Source of the DNA: Symsagittifera roscoffensis
Lineage: Eukaryota > Xenacoelomorpha > Acoela > Convolutidae
NCBI RefSeq assembly: GCF_963678635.1
Contig: NC_087064.1
Location: 24,468,189 to 24,532,188, forward strand
Length of the DNA: 64,000 bases
Direction: 5' to 3'
The notes beneath the pieces were generated by a model, which searched no databases, was not told the origin of the DNA, and saw only the letters and a list, made by a program, of their open reading frames with translations. Made by a program: the position numbers and the translations under genes. Positions within the stretch are counted from its first letter, which is position 1; the number at the start of each line of letters is the position of its first letter. Positions 1 to 18,406 of the stretch are shown here, piece after piece.

Positions 1-8459
<8,459 letters not shown>

Positions 8460-8775
8460 AATTACCTGAAACGAGTAAATTTTCAGACAAACTTCATCTC
8501 AATCCGGATCTGTTGCAGAAAAGTGAGTGATAACTTGCTATACCCTCAGCAACTTCTGTGATGTATTTCATAATACGCAACAAAAAACTATGACTTCAAT
8601 ATTCGACAAAAATTGCTATTCCAAAGTTCTTGAAAGAGCAAAATTGAACAAAGTCCATGTAATCATTTCCGACTCAAAATTAATAAGAAAAAAACTGAAT
8701 TTAACCAGTTTAGAACGACAATATTCAATTTCAACAAAATATTTCAATGCGATTTCTGTTTTTTAACTCAAAGAT

Positions 8776-9423
8776 TCACTCATCTTCGTCAGATGTTTCG
8801 TAGCTGCTATCATTAACCAAGGTTTCAATTATCCTATTTATCTGGTTGGTAAGATCCATCATTTCATCGGTCAGCGAGTTCATAGTAGTCGTGAAATTGT
8901 TTACATGAAGAACTAACTCCTCTGGCGTTCTACTCATTTCCAACACATTTCTCTGAGCTCGTTGTACGGCGTCCCTCACAAAAGCCGGAAACTTTTGTAA
9001 TATTTTCACAAAATTTTTCGCAGCTATTCGGTTCAACGATTTTATTGGCATGTTTTGCTTGATAACAGAACACTGACTATCGTACCACGAAAAACGACGC
9101 TTGTATCCCAGGTCCGATTTCCCGCGCGCATTCAATTTTCGCACAACGATTTCTGTCTTCGCCCTAAGAATTTTATCTTTTATGAACTTTTTCGGCATTC
9201 CTCGACAAACTGGACAGGAATGATTAAGAGTTTTCAACCATGTTGATAGACAAATGTTGCAGAATGAGTGGCCGCATGGAATGATTCTACAAGGATCAAT
9301 TGGTAGCAACAAACAGATTGCACATTTGAGATCTTCTACTCTCCATTGTTCTCGTCTTACGGTTCTTCTTTGAGCTTGAATTACAGCTTGTTTCAACAGA
9401 AGTTTAGCTCTGGCTTGATTCAT
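8776..9423 (-). CDS. RING-finger protein, probable E3 ubiquitin ligase, intronless
   Basis: Single open exon of 215 codons. Residues 34-73 form a C3HC4 RING: C34 and C37, C50 and H52, C55 and C58, C70 and C73, with the usual proline between the last pair (SCPVC). This predicts a zinc-binding E3 ligase recruiting an E2. Before the RING is a basic N-terminal helix; after it are a basic region and a helical, possibly coiled, C-terminus (TTTMNSLTDEMMDLTNQINR) ending in an acidic tail (SSYETSDEDE). I do not recognise a specific orthologue. No intron: a small single-exon gene or an old retrocopy that stayed open. It ends about 316 bp before the KIFAP3 start codon on the same strand. The ATG is chosen as the first in the open frame. 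Confidence 0.87.
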   Translation of the reverse strand: MNQARAKLLLKQAVIQAQRRTVRREQWRVEDLKCAICLLLPIDPCRIIPCGHSFCNICLSTWLKTLNHSCPVCRGMPKKFIKDKILRAKTEIVVRKLNARGKSDLGYKRRFSWYDSQCSVIKQNMPIKSLNRIAAKNFVKILQKFPAFVRDAVQRAQRNVLEMSRTPEELVLHVNNFTTTMNSLTDEMMDLTNQINRIIETLVNDSSYETSDEDE

Positions 9424-10559
9424 TCCAGAATAGCAAAAAAATAATCATCAATGATATTCAAACAACAAAATCACAACAAATCTGAAACAATTTCTCACAT
9501 GTTTTACACATTTCATAATAAATTCAAAATTTTCGGTTAAATTTGGATCGGACAAATACGAACATCGTCAATTTTTACTATTTATTAACATTTTTTCTCT
9601 ATAAAAACTGTTTTCCAATTGGCCCATTTTACTATGACTATCAAGTTTGCCTTATTTCAATTTTTTCGTTAGGTCTTTTATCACACCACGCAGAAAAGGA
9701 CACTAAATTTGAAAAACTTTAAAATATTATTTAGGAATATGATCGGAACGTTCTGAGCTACTTGATAGTAACCGGCTATCATTATTTTTTATTGTCGAAG
9801 TATTTAGCAGCTATTGTGATTTCATATTGTGGTCAGAGCAACAACTAGCTATGCTTATTTTAAAAAAAATCTGATCAACTCCAGGAACTCAATTGTATGT
9901 ACCATTACAGGATTACATCATAAAGATTTTTTTATCTAAGTGAAATATGGTTGCGTATGATCATGATGATTGTTTTAAATTGAATGAACTAAAAGCCTGA
10001 AACGTTTTTAAAAAATATTCAAAATTACTGACTAGAAAACAGAAAAATCAGAAGAACTTCAACTCAGGCTGCAAATTTTAAAACACAGAGGCTAACCTGC
10101 ACTTCGCAGACCAGCGGAAAGATAGCCAACAGAAGGTTGAAAAAGTTTAGAACAAAAAACAAAACAAAAAAATGATTGAAAATTTTTGAAAAACAATCCA
10201 ATTTCGAAGAAAAAAATATAGAAGGCTAAAAGTCTTTGAATTTCATGAACAATTTGTGATTGACAATTCTTTGATTAAAAAAAAATTTAAATCATTATAA
10301 CTGAAAATCATTTTATTCGTTTCAACTTAAAAACTTCAAAAACAGCGGAATAAAAATCTAGAAAAATACAAAAACATGCCTAGTCAGATAATCAAAATCA
10401 ACTAGTGTAACGCACCGCCGGTGCTTCGAACTTTTTACAACTTATGAAAAACCGCATATATTGGAAACCAGATCTGCAGGCTTTTAGTGTACTCTGACAG
10501 CACCCAATTACATGGTTGGTAATTTCATATTTTATAAAAAATTTTAATTCTATTTTCCG

Positions 10560-12018
10560 TCAAATCGTCATATCTCGAAAACGTCATATCTCGAAAAGTA
10601 CAAATAATTGAGTGGTCAGTTTCGGAGGCCAGATTTAAAACTCCTGAGAGTACCCTGGCAGCACCCAACTACAATGTTGGGAATTTCAAATTTGGAGAAA
10701 GAATTAAAATTTTCTGAACATTTTTGAAAAAATCACAAAAAACATGATATCTCGAAAACTACAAGGATTTGAGCAATCATATTTGGAGGCAAGATTCGCG
10801 ATCCTTGATAGTACTCTGACAGTACCTAACTACAGGGTTGGGAATTTCAGATTTTTAAAGAATAATAGTAATTTAAGTTTTCTGAAGATTTATGAAAAAT
10901 CACAAAAAACGTCATATCTCAAAAACTAGTAAAATTTGGGCAGTCACACTTGGAGGCAAGATTCGCAATTTTTGAGAGTACTTTGACACGACCTAACTAC
11001 ACGGTTGGGAAATTCAGATTTTTAAAAACTTATAATTTAAGTTTTCTGAAAATTTTTCGAAAAAATCACAAAAAACGTCATATCTCGAAAACTACAAAAA
11101 ATTGAGCAGTCATATTTGGAGGCAAGAGTAACAATCTTTGAGATTACTCTGACAAGACCCAACTACAGGGTTGGGAACTTCAGATTTTGCAAAAAAAAAT
11201 TAATGTAAGTTTTCTGAAAATTTGTTTGAAAAAAATCACAAAAAACGTCATATCTCGAAAACTACAAGGATTTGGACAGTCATATTTGGAGGCAAGAGTA
11301 ACAATCTTTGAGATTACTCTGACAGGACCCAATTACAGGGTTGGGATATTTAAATTTAGTGAATTTTTCTAAATCTAAGTTAACTGAAAATTTTGAAAAA
11401 ACCATGAAAACTTGATCTCGAAAACTATAAGGATTTGAGCAGTCATATTTGGCGGCAAGATTTGCAACAACTATGAGTACCCAGACAGCACCCAACTACA
11501 GGGTAAGAATTTGAGTATTCCTAATAAGATGCAGGGCTCGCAAACCCTGAGAGTACTCGGATAGCCTCGAACTACAGGGGTGGTAATTTCGAATTTTGAA
11601 GAAAAAAATTCGTTTAATTTTTCGGAAAACTTTTTGAAAAAAACAAAAACAAAAAATTTCATATCTGGAAAACAAGAAAGATTTGAGCAATCCTAAAAAG
11701 AGGCTAGGTTCGCAACCTCTGAGAGTAATTTTAAAATAGGGTTTGGAATTTTAAATTTTGAAGAAAAAAAATGTTAAGTTTTCTGAATTTTTTTTGAAAA
11801 ATTACAAAATAAACGTCAGATCTCGAAAACTACAAGGATTTGAGCAGTCACATTTGGAAGCAAGATTCGCAACCCCTGAGAGTACCCTTACAGCACCCAA
11901 CTAGAGGGCAAAGTTTTTCAATTAATCCAAATTTGTAAAAATTACAAAAAATCATCTCAAAAAGTCAAAAAGTCATCTCGAAAACTACAAGGATTTGAGC
12001 AGTCATAATTGGAGGCAG
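10560..12018. repeat. 165-bp tandem satellite, about 8 units
   Basis: Units share ATATCTCGAAAACTACAAGG, then TTTGAGCAGTCATATTTGG, GAGAGTAC, CAGCACCCAACTACAGGGTTG and an A/T-rich filler ending TTTTCTGAAAATTTTTG. Core positions about 10747, 10912, 11077, 11247, 11413, 11659, 11814 and 11972: spacing 155-170 bp, except one 246-bp step with an insertion. Units are diverged, so the array is old. Confidence 0.88.
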
Positions 12019-12355
12019 GTGATATATAAAAAGTGATAGAAAAGATAAAAAAGAAAGATAGAAGAAGAAAGATAAAGATGAAAAAAGAAGGATCGAAAAA
12101 AAGACAGAAAAAAATCTAAGAAAAGATCGAAAAAGAAGGATCGAAAAAAAAACAGAAAAGTTAGAAAAAAAAGATAAGATCGAAAAAGAAGAATAGAAAA
12201 AAAAGACGAAAAAAGATAAAAAGATCGAAAAAAAGACAGAGAAGATTTAAAAAAAAAACAGATAGAAAAAAATAGAAAAGATCGAAAAAGAAGGATCGAA
12301 AAAAAGACACAAAAAAGACAGAAAATCCAGATAAAGAGAAAGAAAGATTGGAGAC
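12019..12355. repeat. Polypurine tract (GA-rich, GATCGAAAAAGAAGGATCGA-like units)
   Basis: Over 300 bp almost purely A and G on the plus strand, built from irregular repeats of GATCGAAAAAGAAG and AAAAGACAGAAAA. It starts exactly where the satellite ends. The Phe/Ser-rich open frame on the other strand is an effect of this composition. Confidence 0.85.
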
Positions 12356-12654
12356 AACCGATTGACAGTAGTACTATTTTGAACTGAATCGTCGAAACCA
12401 AAAAGAAAATTAAAAAATTAGGAGACGGGTAGACAGATATAATCAAATTAATTAAAAAAGCAGGTATACAGACAGACTTAATTTGGCTTCAAAAAAATTA
12501 CTGAAAAATTAATGACCTTGCGGAAAACTAATTGAAAAATTTTCATAAGCATTGCAATATATGATATAGCGTAAACATGAAAAAATTCTTTCGTTAAACA
12601 TGCAAAATTATTACGCTTAAAATGGGAGATAGCTGTCACTCGCATTTAAATATA

Positions 12655-12685
12655 GTATAGATAGATAGATATAGATATAGATAGA
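12655..12685. repeat. GATA microsatellite
   Basis: ATAGATAGATAGATATAGAT-type short tandem repeat of about 30 bp, directly before a hAT-like terminal sequence. Confidence 0.85.
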
Positions 12686-12686
12686 C

Positions 12687-13100
12687 CAGGCGCGGATCTA
12701 GGAATTTCTCGAGAGGGGGGGGGCGGATTTTCAAAAAATTTTTTAAAATTTTGTCGACCTTTTTTTTAGGTCGACCAAACTGATTTCTTGGCTTTTCTAA
12801 ACCGCTATAAAGACCCTAATTTGACGAAATTTTCTGCGCCGCAGGCAAATTTTTTTAAAAAATGGCGTTTTTAGGCACTTTCAGGAAAATTTCGACCAAA
12901 AATCGCGTTTTTTCGGCGCGCGCTCCTCATAATTAGTAAAAATTGGCGCCAAAGGCGCCTTTAGAAAACATTTCAGGTCAGGACCCTTTGGGTCGGCAAG
13001 GGGTCGAATCGAGGGAAAAACTGTAGAGTTCAATTGAAAACCCAATACTTTCATGTAATTTAGTCTGAAATAAAACAATTTTACGAATTTTTCTGGACAT
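12687..13100 (+). mobile_element. hAT-like MITE fragment with CAGGCGCGGATCTAGGA end
   Basis: Begins CAGGCGCGGATCTAGGA, a variant of the CAGGGGCGGATCTAGG end of the element at 21334. The next stretch (TCGACC, TTTTTTAGGTCGACCAAA, then TTTCGGCGCGCGCTCC) recurs at 27695 and 54340. I did not find the matching right end. Confidence 0.6.
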
Positions 13101-13949
13101 GGAAACAACGTTTTAGAAATTTTTAGTGGATTCTGAATTACGAATGAAAAAGCTTTAATTTAAAAGTACACTTGACCCCGTACGAGTTTTTTATATGGAT
13201 TCGACTGTATAGGGAAAATAGCCTAAAAAGCCCGTGCTGTGGCTTGGCAGCCAACAAAAATAAAAAAACAAATATTATGCCATTGACTATTATTTGGGCA
13301 GCAAACTTTCAGAACCGGATTCGAACCCTCAAATCTCCAGGTATTGAAGTTATCTCAAAGCAGAATCGGCAGAATATATTGATCAAGCCATCAAATGATT
13401 CAGTAATTATTGCAGAAAAAATCAAGTACCAGCAAATCTTTATTAAGATTTGATTGCGCTTTCTAAACAAAGCCAATCGAAGAAAAAAAATAGTGTCCGT
13501 TAAGGTCTTTGAATTTTGAGAACAATTTATGATTGGCCCTGTTTTAATAATATGAACCCAACTAGAGAAAACTGGATCAATAGGTAAACTTTTTATTGAC
13601 GCGGAAAAAGTATGTATTCCGTTTTATAACGCTTCCTAATCGCAAGCGTAATGGCACAGAAAATTTGAAAAAGACAATTTTTCAGTATATGAGATCAATA
13701 TCGTTAGTTTTTGAAAAGACAGAATGAAAGCCTGAAAGTAATTAACAGATATTCAAAAAGGTTCATTTCAAACAGAGGGATCAGAAAAACTTTAAGTAAA
13801 AGGCCTCAAATTTGGAGCACAGATGTAGACGCACTTCATAACCAAGCAGTAAAACGGTATATCGGAGCAAGACAATAACAAAAAAGGACAACGCGTGAGA
13901 AAAAAATTATGTCTATTTTGAAAATTAATATCTATTAGAACTGTGAGGA

Positions 13950-14300
13950 ACAAGGAATCAGTTTTTTCCCGTTAGCAGTCGAAACGCTCAGGGGTTGGTC
14001 CGCTTTAGCTATCAAAACCCTCAAGTCAGTTGCTATCCTCGCTGATGCCAGACGTTCTGGTTCACGTGACGCTCGTGTTGCCCCAGTTCGCCTTCTCCAG
14101 AGCCTCTCAGTGTGCCTCATGAGAGGAAACGCCACTATGATTGTCAGCCGGGCCATCTAGTCTTGTGCAGTTTATTACGTTTTTTGCATTCCCAATTCTG
14201 GTGCTCCTTTGTTCCTTTGCTGTTAGCGCATTCCCCCTCTCTTTTATGACTTTGGAATTTGTTACTATGATCGAATTGAATTCATATAAGAAATTCAACT
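13950..14300 (-). other. GC-richer patch, possible decayed coding fragment
   Basis: About 350 bp clearly richer in G and C than its surroundings, with two overlapping short minus-strand frames. One frame reads GECANSKGTKEHQNWEC, which is faintly like a degraded zinc knuckle. It may be a retroelement or gene relic. Too short and broken to name. Confidence 0.25.
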
Positions 14301-14455
14301 ATTAGAAAGATACCAGATTGCTGGACATATAGCAGAGAACTTTCGATTGCGATCAAGTAATTTCAAAAATATATTCTCAAAATTTTCAAAATAATATTCT
14401 CAAAACAAAACATCCGAAAGCCATTTGGAAAAGAGCCAAAGAACGCATGTCAATA

Positions 14456-14913
14456 GAACATAGCCAACTGACAGTTGAAAAAGAGCAATGAACGCAAGGA
14501 AACTGAAAAAAAACCGACTGGTTTTTCAAAAATCTTCAACTTTTGAATTTCGAAAAAAAATAGATGGCCTTAAACTTCTTTGAATTTGAAGAAACAGTTT
14601 ATGATGAACACTTTTTTGTTAAAATAAACCGAATTTGAGAAAACTGGATCAATAGGTGAAACTTTTATTTCGCTGGGAAATCTGATAAATAATTTTCATT
14701 TTCGAAATTAGAAGTCGATCACGTTTTTCGTGACCTCTACGCTTTTGCTGTTCAATAGTGGAGTTTGTCCTCCTTTTAACAATGGAAAAGCACTTAACTT
14801 AAAAAGAAATCATCGATCAAACCGCGAAAACTCAAATTTGAGCGTGAACAAATATTATCACTTTTCATCACGACCTATATAAGAATCTGAACTAAGTTTT
14901 TTGACTCTTAAAA
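14456..14913 (+). mobile_element. AGAGTC-family interspersed repeat, copy
   Basis: Begins ACATAGCCAACTGACAGTTG, passes through TTTTTCGTGACCTCTACGC and TTTAACAATGGAAAAGCAC, and ends GACCTATATAAGAATCTGAA then GACTCTTAAA. Same order as the copies at 15600 and 45956. Confidence 0.75.
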
Positions 14914-15599
14914 AAAAATAAATGATCTTAAAGCTCTTTGAAATTCTCGAACAATTTTCATAATGACATTCTTTTGACAAAACTAACCGCATTTGAGACA
15001 ACTGAAAATAGGTAAAATTTTTTACTTCGCTGGAAATCTGAAAATTGAAATCCAGTTTCGAAACTAGAAGTACAGTACGTCACATTTTTCGCAAATTTTA
15101 CCCTTTTGCTGTTTAAATAGAGCTTGCTTTCACTTCATAACGAACTAATTGAGATGAACTTAGAAGAAATCAAAAGTCAAATCCCGGAAAAACAAATGTT
15201 AGACTGAACAAATTTCAAGACTTTTCTGATTACTAACCAAACAAAAAATCATCACGACCTATACAATTTGAATTAACCTAGATGTTTGAAAAAAGTTTTC
15301 AGGACGACACTTTTGAATACAATTGAACATTTCCTGAAACAAAAACCAAAACAGCGCATAACCATAAAAAATGAAAACTCACTTCAACACTGAAACCGAT
15401 ATCCGACAATATAGCGAGGACTCATTATCGCAAATAGGCATTTTTCAAACCCATATACTCAACGAAACAACATCGCAGGCGAGTTATCTTTCAATTTCAT
15501 GAAACACTTCGATCTTTCAGATGGTATAAGAAAAATTCGGACAAGTAATATTTTCATTTACAGATTGAGAATTATTTTGTAAAAAAAACCAACCAAACA

Positions 15600-16076
15600 A
15601 ACATAGCCAACAGACAGTTGGAAAAGAGTCAATGAACCCAATTAAACAGAAAAGAATACCGAATTGTTTTTTTTAAATCTCAACTTTCGAACTTCAAAGA
15701 AAAAATAGATGCCCTTAAACGCTCTTTAAATTTCTAGAATAATTTATGATCGGCACTTTTTCGACAAAACTGAACCAATTTTAAAAAAAATGGGTCAACA
15801 GATAAATTTCTTTTTTCTCTCGGAAAACTGGAAATTAAATTCTAATTTCGAAACAAGAAGTCGATCAACTTTTTCGTGACCTTTAAACTTTTGGTGTTCG
15901 ATGGTGGATTTTGCCTGCCTTTTAACAAAGGACATAAACTGAACTAAAAAAGAAATCAAAAGTCAAACCGCGAAGTAAATTTGAGCCTTAAGAAATTTTA
16001 ATACTTTCCTGAAAAAAAAAACAAAAAAATCATCGCGACCTATATAAGAGTCTGAACTACGTTCATCGACTCTTAA
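15600..16076 (+). mobile_element. AGAGTC-family interspersed repeat, best-preserved copy
   Basis: About 477 bp. The left part has a small hairpin (CCAACAGACAGTTGG) followed by AAGAGTCAATGAAC. The right end is TATATAAGAGTCTGAACTAC then GTTCATCGACTCTT. The right end read in reverse (AAGAGTCGATGAAC) matches the left motif, so the family has terminal or subterminal inverted repeats like a MITE. No coding capacity. Confidence 0.8.
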
Positions 16077-16629
16077 ACATTCCTTCGTAACTTTCGTCGC
16101 GTATTTTCTGGGCGCTGGTTCTCTATTAACTAAAGAGTTGGGATGTTAATACAAAGCTGAATTGTAACTTTAATCTCTCTTGTAATTTTAATTTAAATCG
16201 TAAGCAAAATGGTCAAATCTTGAAATAAAGGACAACAGAAAGTTTTTTTAGGATAAAAGATGTGATATGATTACAAAGACACCTTGTGGAATGTACGAAT
16301 GTGAGCGGGAGCAATAAACTATGGTACAAGCTAGGATCACTAATTATTTCATAATAATAAGTGATTAGCTAAATAAGCATTTATAATTTATATTACATTA
16401 TTTGATATAAAATTCAGTGGAAAATGAAGTTACTGCATGTGAACTTATCTCTAAATTCAATGCCAGATCAAAGAAAATTACTATGTACAAATCGGGTAAA
16501 ATTTTTTAAAAAAGACCAGCGCATTAAAGCTGTCAAAAGATGGAAATTGCAAGATGAAACGAATGCAAAAATACACCGATTCGTCAACCCGTTGCGTTTC
16601 TCGTGTTCTCAAAATGGAAGAATCTGCTT

Positions 16630-16899
16630 TCATTTCTTCTTGCTGCTCAGACTGAAGAGTCGGTTGATACCCGACTTGCCCTGGAAGTGTTTCGAGTGCC
16701 GAGGGTTGGGGGTTGTTCCAGCGACCGAGTGCGAGTGCTTAAGCTTTGAGGATGCGTCGACAGAAGCAGGCGATGAGAAGCTAACGTCGCCACTAGCGAT
16801 GGACGAGTCAGCGTCAAAAGAATCTTCGCCTGGAGGAGTTTCTTGTATTGAGGGCAAGTCAGTTTCAATGGGAGTAGCTAAACATAATTCGAATGGCTC
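16630..16899 (-). CDS. SPTBN5: Candidate alternative last exon of beta-heavy spectrin, basic RLFSLSSKKK ending
   Basis: A 90-codon open stretch ending in TGA. It reads EPFELCLATPIETDLPSI, then Ser/Asp-rich sequence, and ends GKSGINRLFSLSSKKK, close to the basic FSLFGKKK-like ends of other beta-spectrins. That resemblance is why I think it is real. In phase with exon 21 if exon 21 is cut at 17235 (CAA/GTTTGA) and the acceptor is ATCAAG at 16900. That acceptor lacks a strong pyrimidine tract, and another (TTGAG at 16908) would need a different phase. Alternatively a conserved-looking remnant in the 3' UTR. Confidence 0.5.
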   Translation of the reverse strand, partial: EPFELCLATPIETDLPSIQETPPGEDSFDADSSIASGDVSFSSPASVDASSKLKHSHSVAGTTPNPRHSKHFQGKSGINRLFSLSSKKK

Positions 16900-17228
16900 C
16901 TTGATCACTCAACTTAAATGCTGATTGCAGAGATTGTAATGCAATCACAGCAAAAAAAAAGACATTTTTGAAAAAGGAATTTTATATCTAACTCAACCCA
17001 CAAGCTAAGCACACCAATATTAGAGTGATTCACTTAAGTTGATAGCATACTATCACACAGGGAAGCAGCATTTGTCTATCTTTTTGTAAACGTCTAGCTA
17101 TTATAATCGCAAAGAAGCTGGGAGAGCTAAGCTTTTCATTCAATCGTTTTAGTTTCACATAAGCTAAACTTTTGCCCCATCTTGACAATTTTAAAGGAAA
17201 AGTGAGAAAAGTTATTAACCTGTGAAAA

Positions 17229-18406
17229 TCAAACTTGGGTTTCAAAAGAGGGCCGAGGTTTGGCTGTGTTAGGTTTGTTTGCAGTAGAAGGTGCTTCGGT
17301 TTTCCACCCCGATGTCTGTTTGTGTTCATTCAAGTTGTGGTTAGGGGGGTTAGCTGGAGGACTAGGACGCTGCGAGGCACTATTCGGTCGCCTGCCCATA
17401 GAGTCGAAACGCCTTGGAAGCGATGGATTCACAGTGCTCATACTCGCTATTGACTGGTTGGAATAAGAAGGTCTGTGTTGTTGCTGCTGATGATGGTAAA
17501 TTTGGCGCTGATCTTCATCTGTATAATTGTTATTACCATTACTCATACTTTTACCATAACTATACGTAGGACTGAGCGAAGATACAGCTATAGTGTGGGA
17601 GCTAGCATTCGACGCAGTGTCTTGTGTAAAATTAGGGGACAGATATTGTTTGTTATCAAAGCTAGGGTTACATTGTGAAGGAGCAGAAGCGAAATCAAGA
17701 CTGGTCTCAACAGCTATGTTAGAAGAAGGTTGAGGCACTTCGTAAAACGGATAATCTCCCATTCGGCTCAAAGATTCATAACTGGAATTTAGCTTATTTC
17801 TATACTGTGCAGATGATTCTCCCATTTCGGCAAATGAGGCATCTGGAATACTTGAAAGGTTCCTCGAGCTCCAGTTTTGACTACTTTGTCTATCACCGAA
17901 TCCTTCGAGACTAATTGTGTTCGAGCTTTGCCCCAAAGAGAAATTTCCCGTGCTCGTACTTTTGGGGAAGCTCGGATTCTTATTCGCGTTACTTGACATA
18001 CCCGAGTTGTAGGATTGTGAAAAATTAGATCTTTGCAAATTGGGCGAAAGAGGAACAGCATTTGATCCATGAGTTATGGAAGCTAATTTATTACTCGCAG
18101 TTATTATGGCAGGGGTGTGTTTTGCATTGAATGATGTTACTTTTGTAACTTGAAAAGACTCCTTCACTTCATGCGTCTGCCAACTATTCGAGGAAGTTGA
18201 ATTTAGTTGACCTCTAAACTGTTTAGGTGGTAAAGGAGGTGCAAAAGCTCCTTTAGAGCTCACACTTGTCGATGAGAAGCTTTGAGTAATCTCTCCGCAT
18301 TGGTTTTGCTTTCTGAAGGAGCCGTTTGTAAGTGTATTGCGAGATAGCATAGAAAAAGTCAGCGGAGGCGAAGGTTGATCGCTAGCAGAAGAGTTAGTTT
18401 GAGATT
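17229..18406 (-). CDS. SPTBN5: Beta-heavy spectrin exon 21: long Ser/Asn/Gln-rich tail, ends in ETQV
   Basis: 1,178 nt including a TGA stop. Starts with a split Lys codon and [17 protein letters not shown]. Low-complexity tail with an SH3-binding class II motif ([11 protein letters not shown]), a His/Gln run ([11 protein letters not shown]) and C-terminal SFETQV. The last three residues TQV fit a class I PDZ ligand. A possible donor (CAA/GTTTGA) just before the final Val codon could instead splice to exon 22. In flies and worms the tail of this protein targets it to the apical membrane; by analogy this may do the same. Confidence 0.85.

Larger units (their letters stand above)
9424..16629. 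other. Intergenic region, spectrin 3' end to RING gene (7.2 kb)
   Basis: No convincing gene. Contains the 165-bp satellite, a polypurine tract, a hAT-end fragment, a GC-richer patch at 13.95-14.3 kb and two AGAGTC-family copies, listed separately. Confidence 0.6.

Noticed and set aside
10560-12018. Regular repeats that could be taken for a CRISPR array
   Set aside because: Units are 165 bp, diverged throughout, with no short constant repeats and unique spacers, and the DNA is from an animal.
12003-12446. 147-codon Phe/Ser-rich frame, minus strand
   Set aside because: Direct result of the polypurine tract; no real protein signal.
13317-13328. Perfect Pol III B box (GGGTTCGAATCC, minus strand)
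   Set aside because: No matching acceptor, D or anticodon arms around it; at most a tRNA-derived relic.
16424-16924. 166-codon open frame on the plus strand
   Set aside because: It is the mirror of the candidate last spectrin exon on the minus strand, with no recognisable domain.
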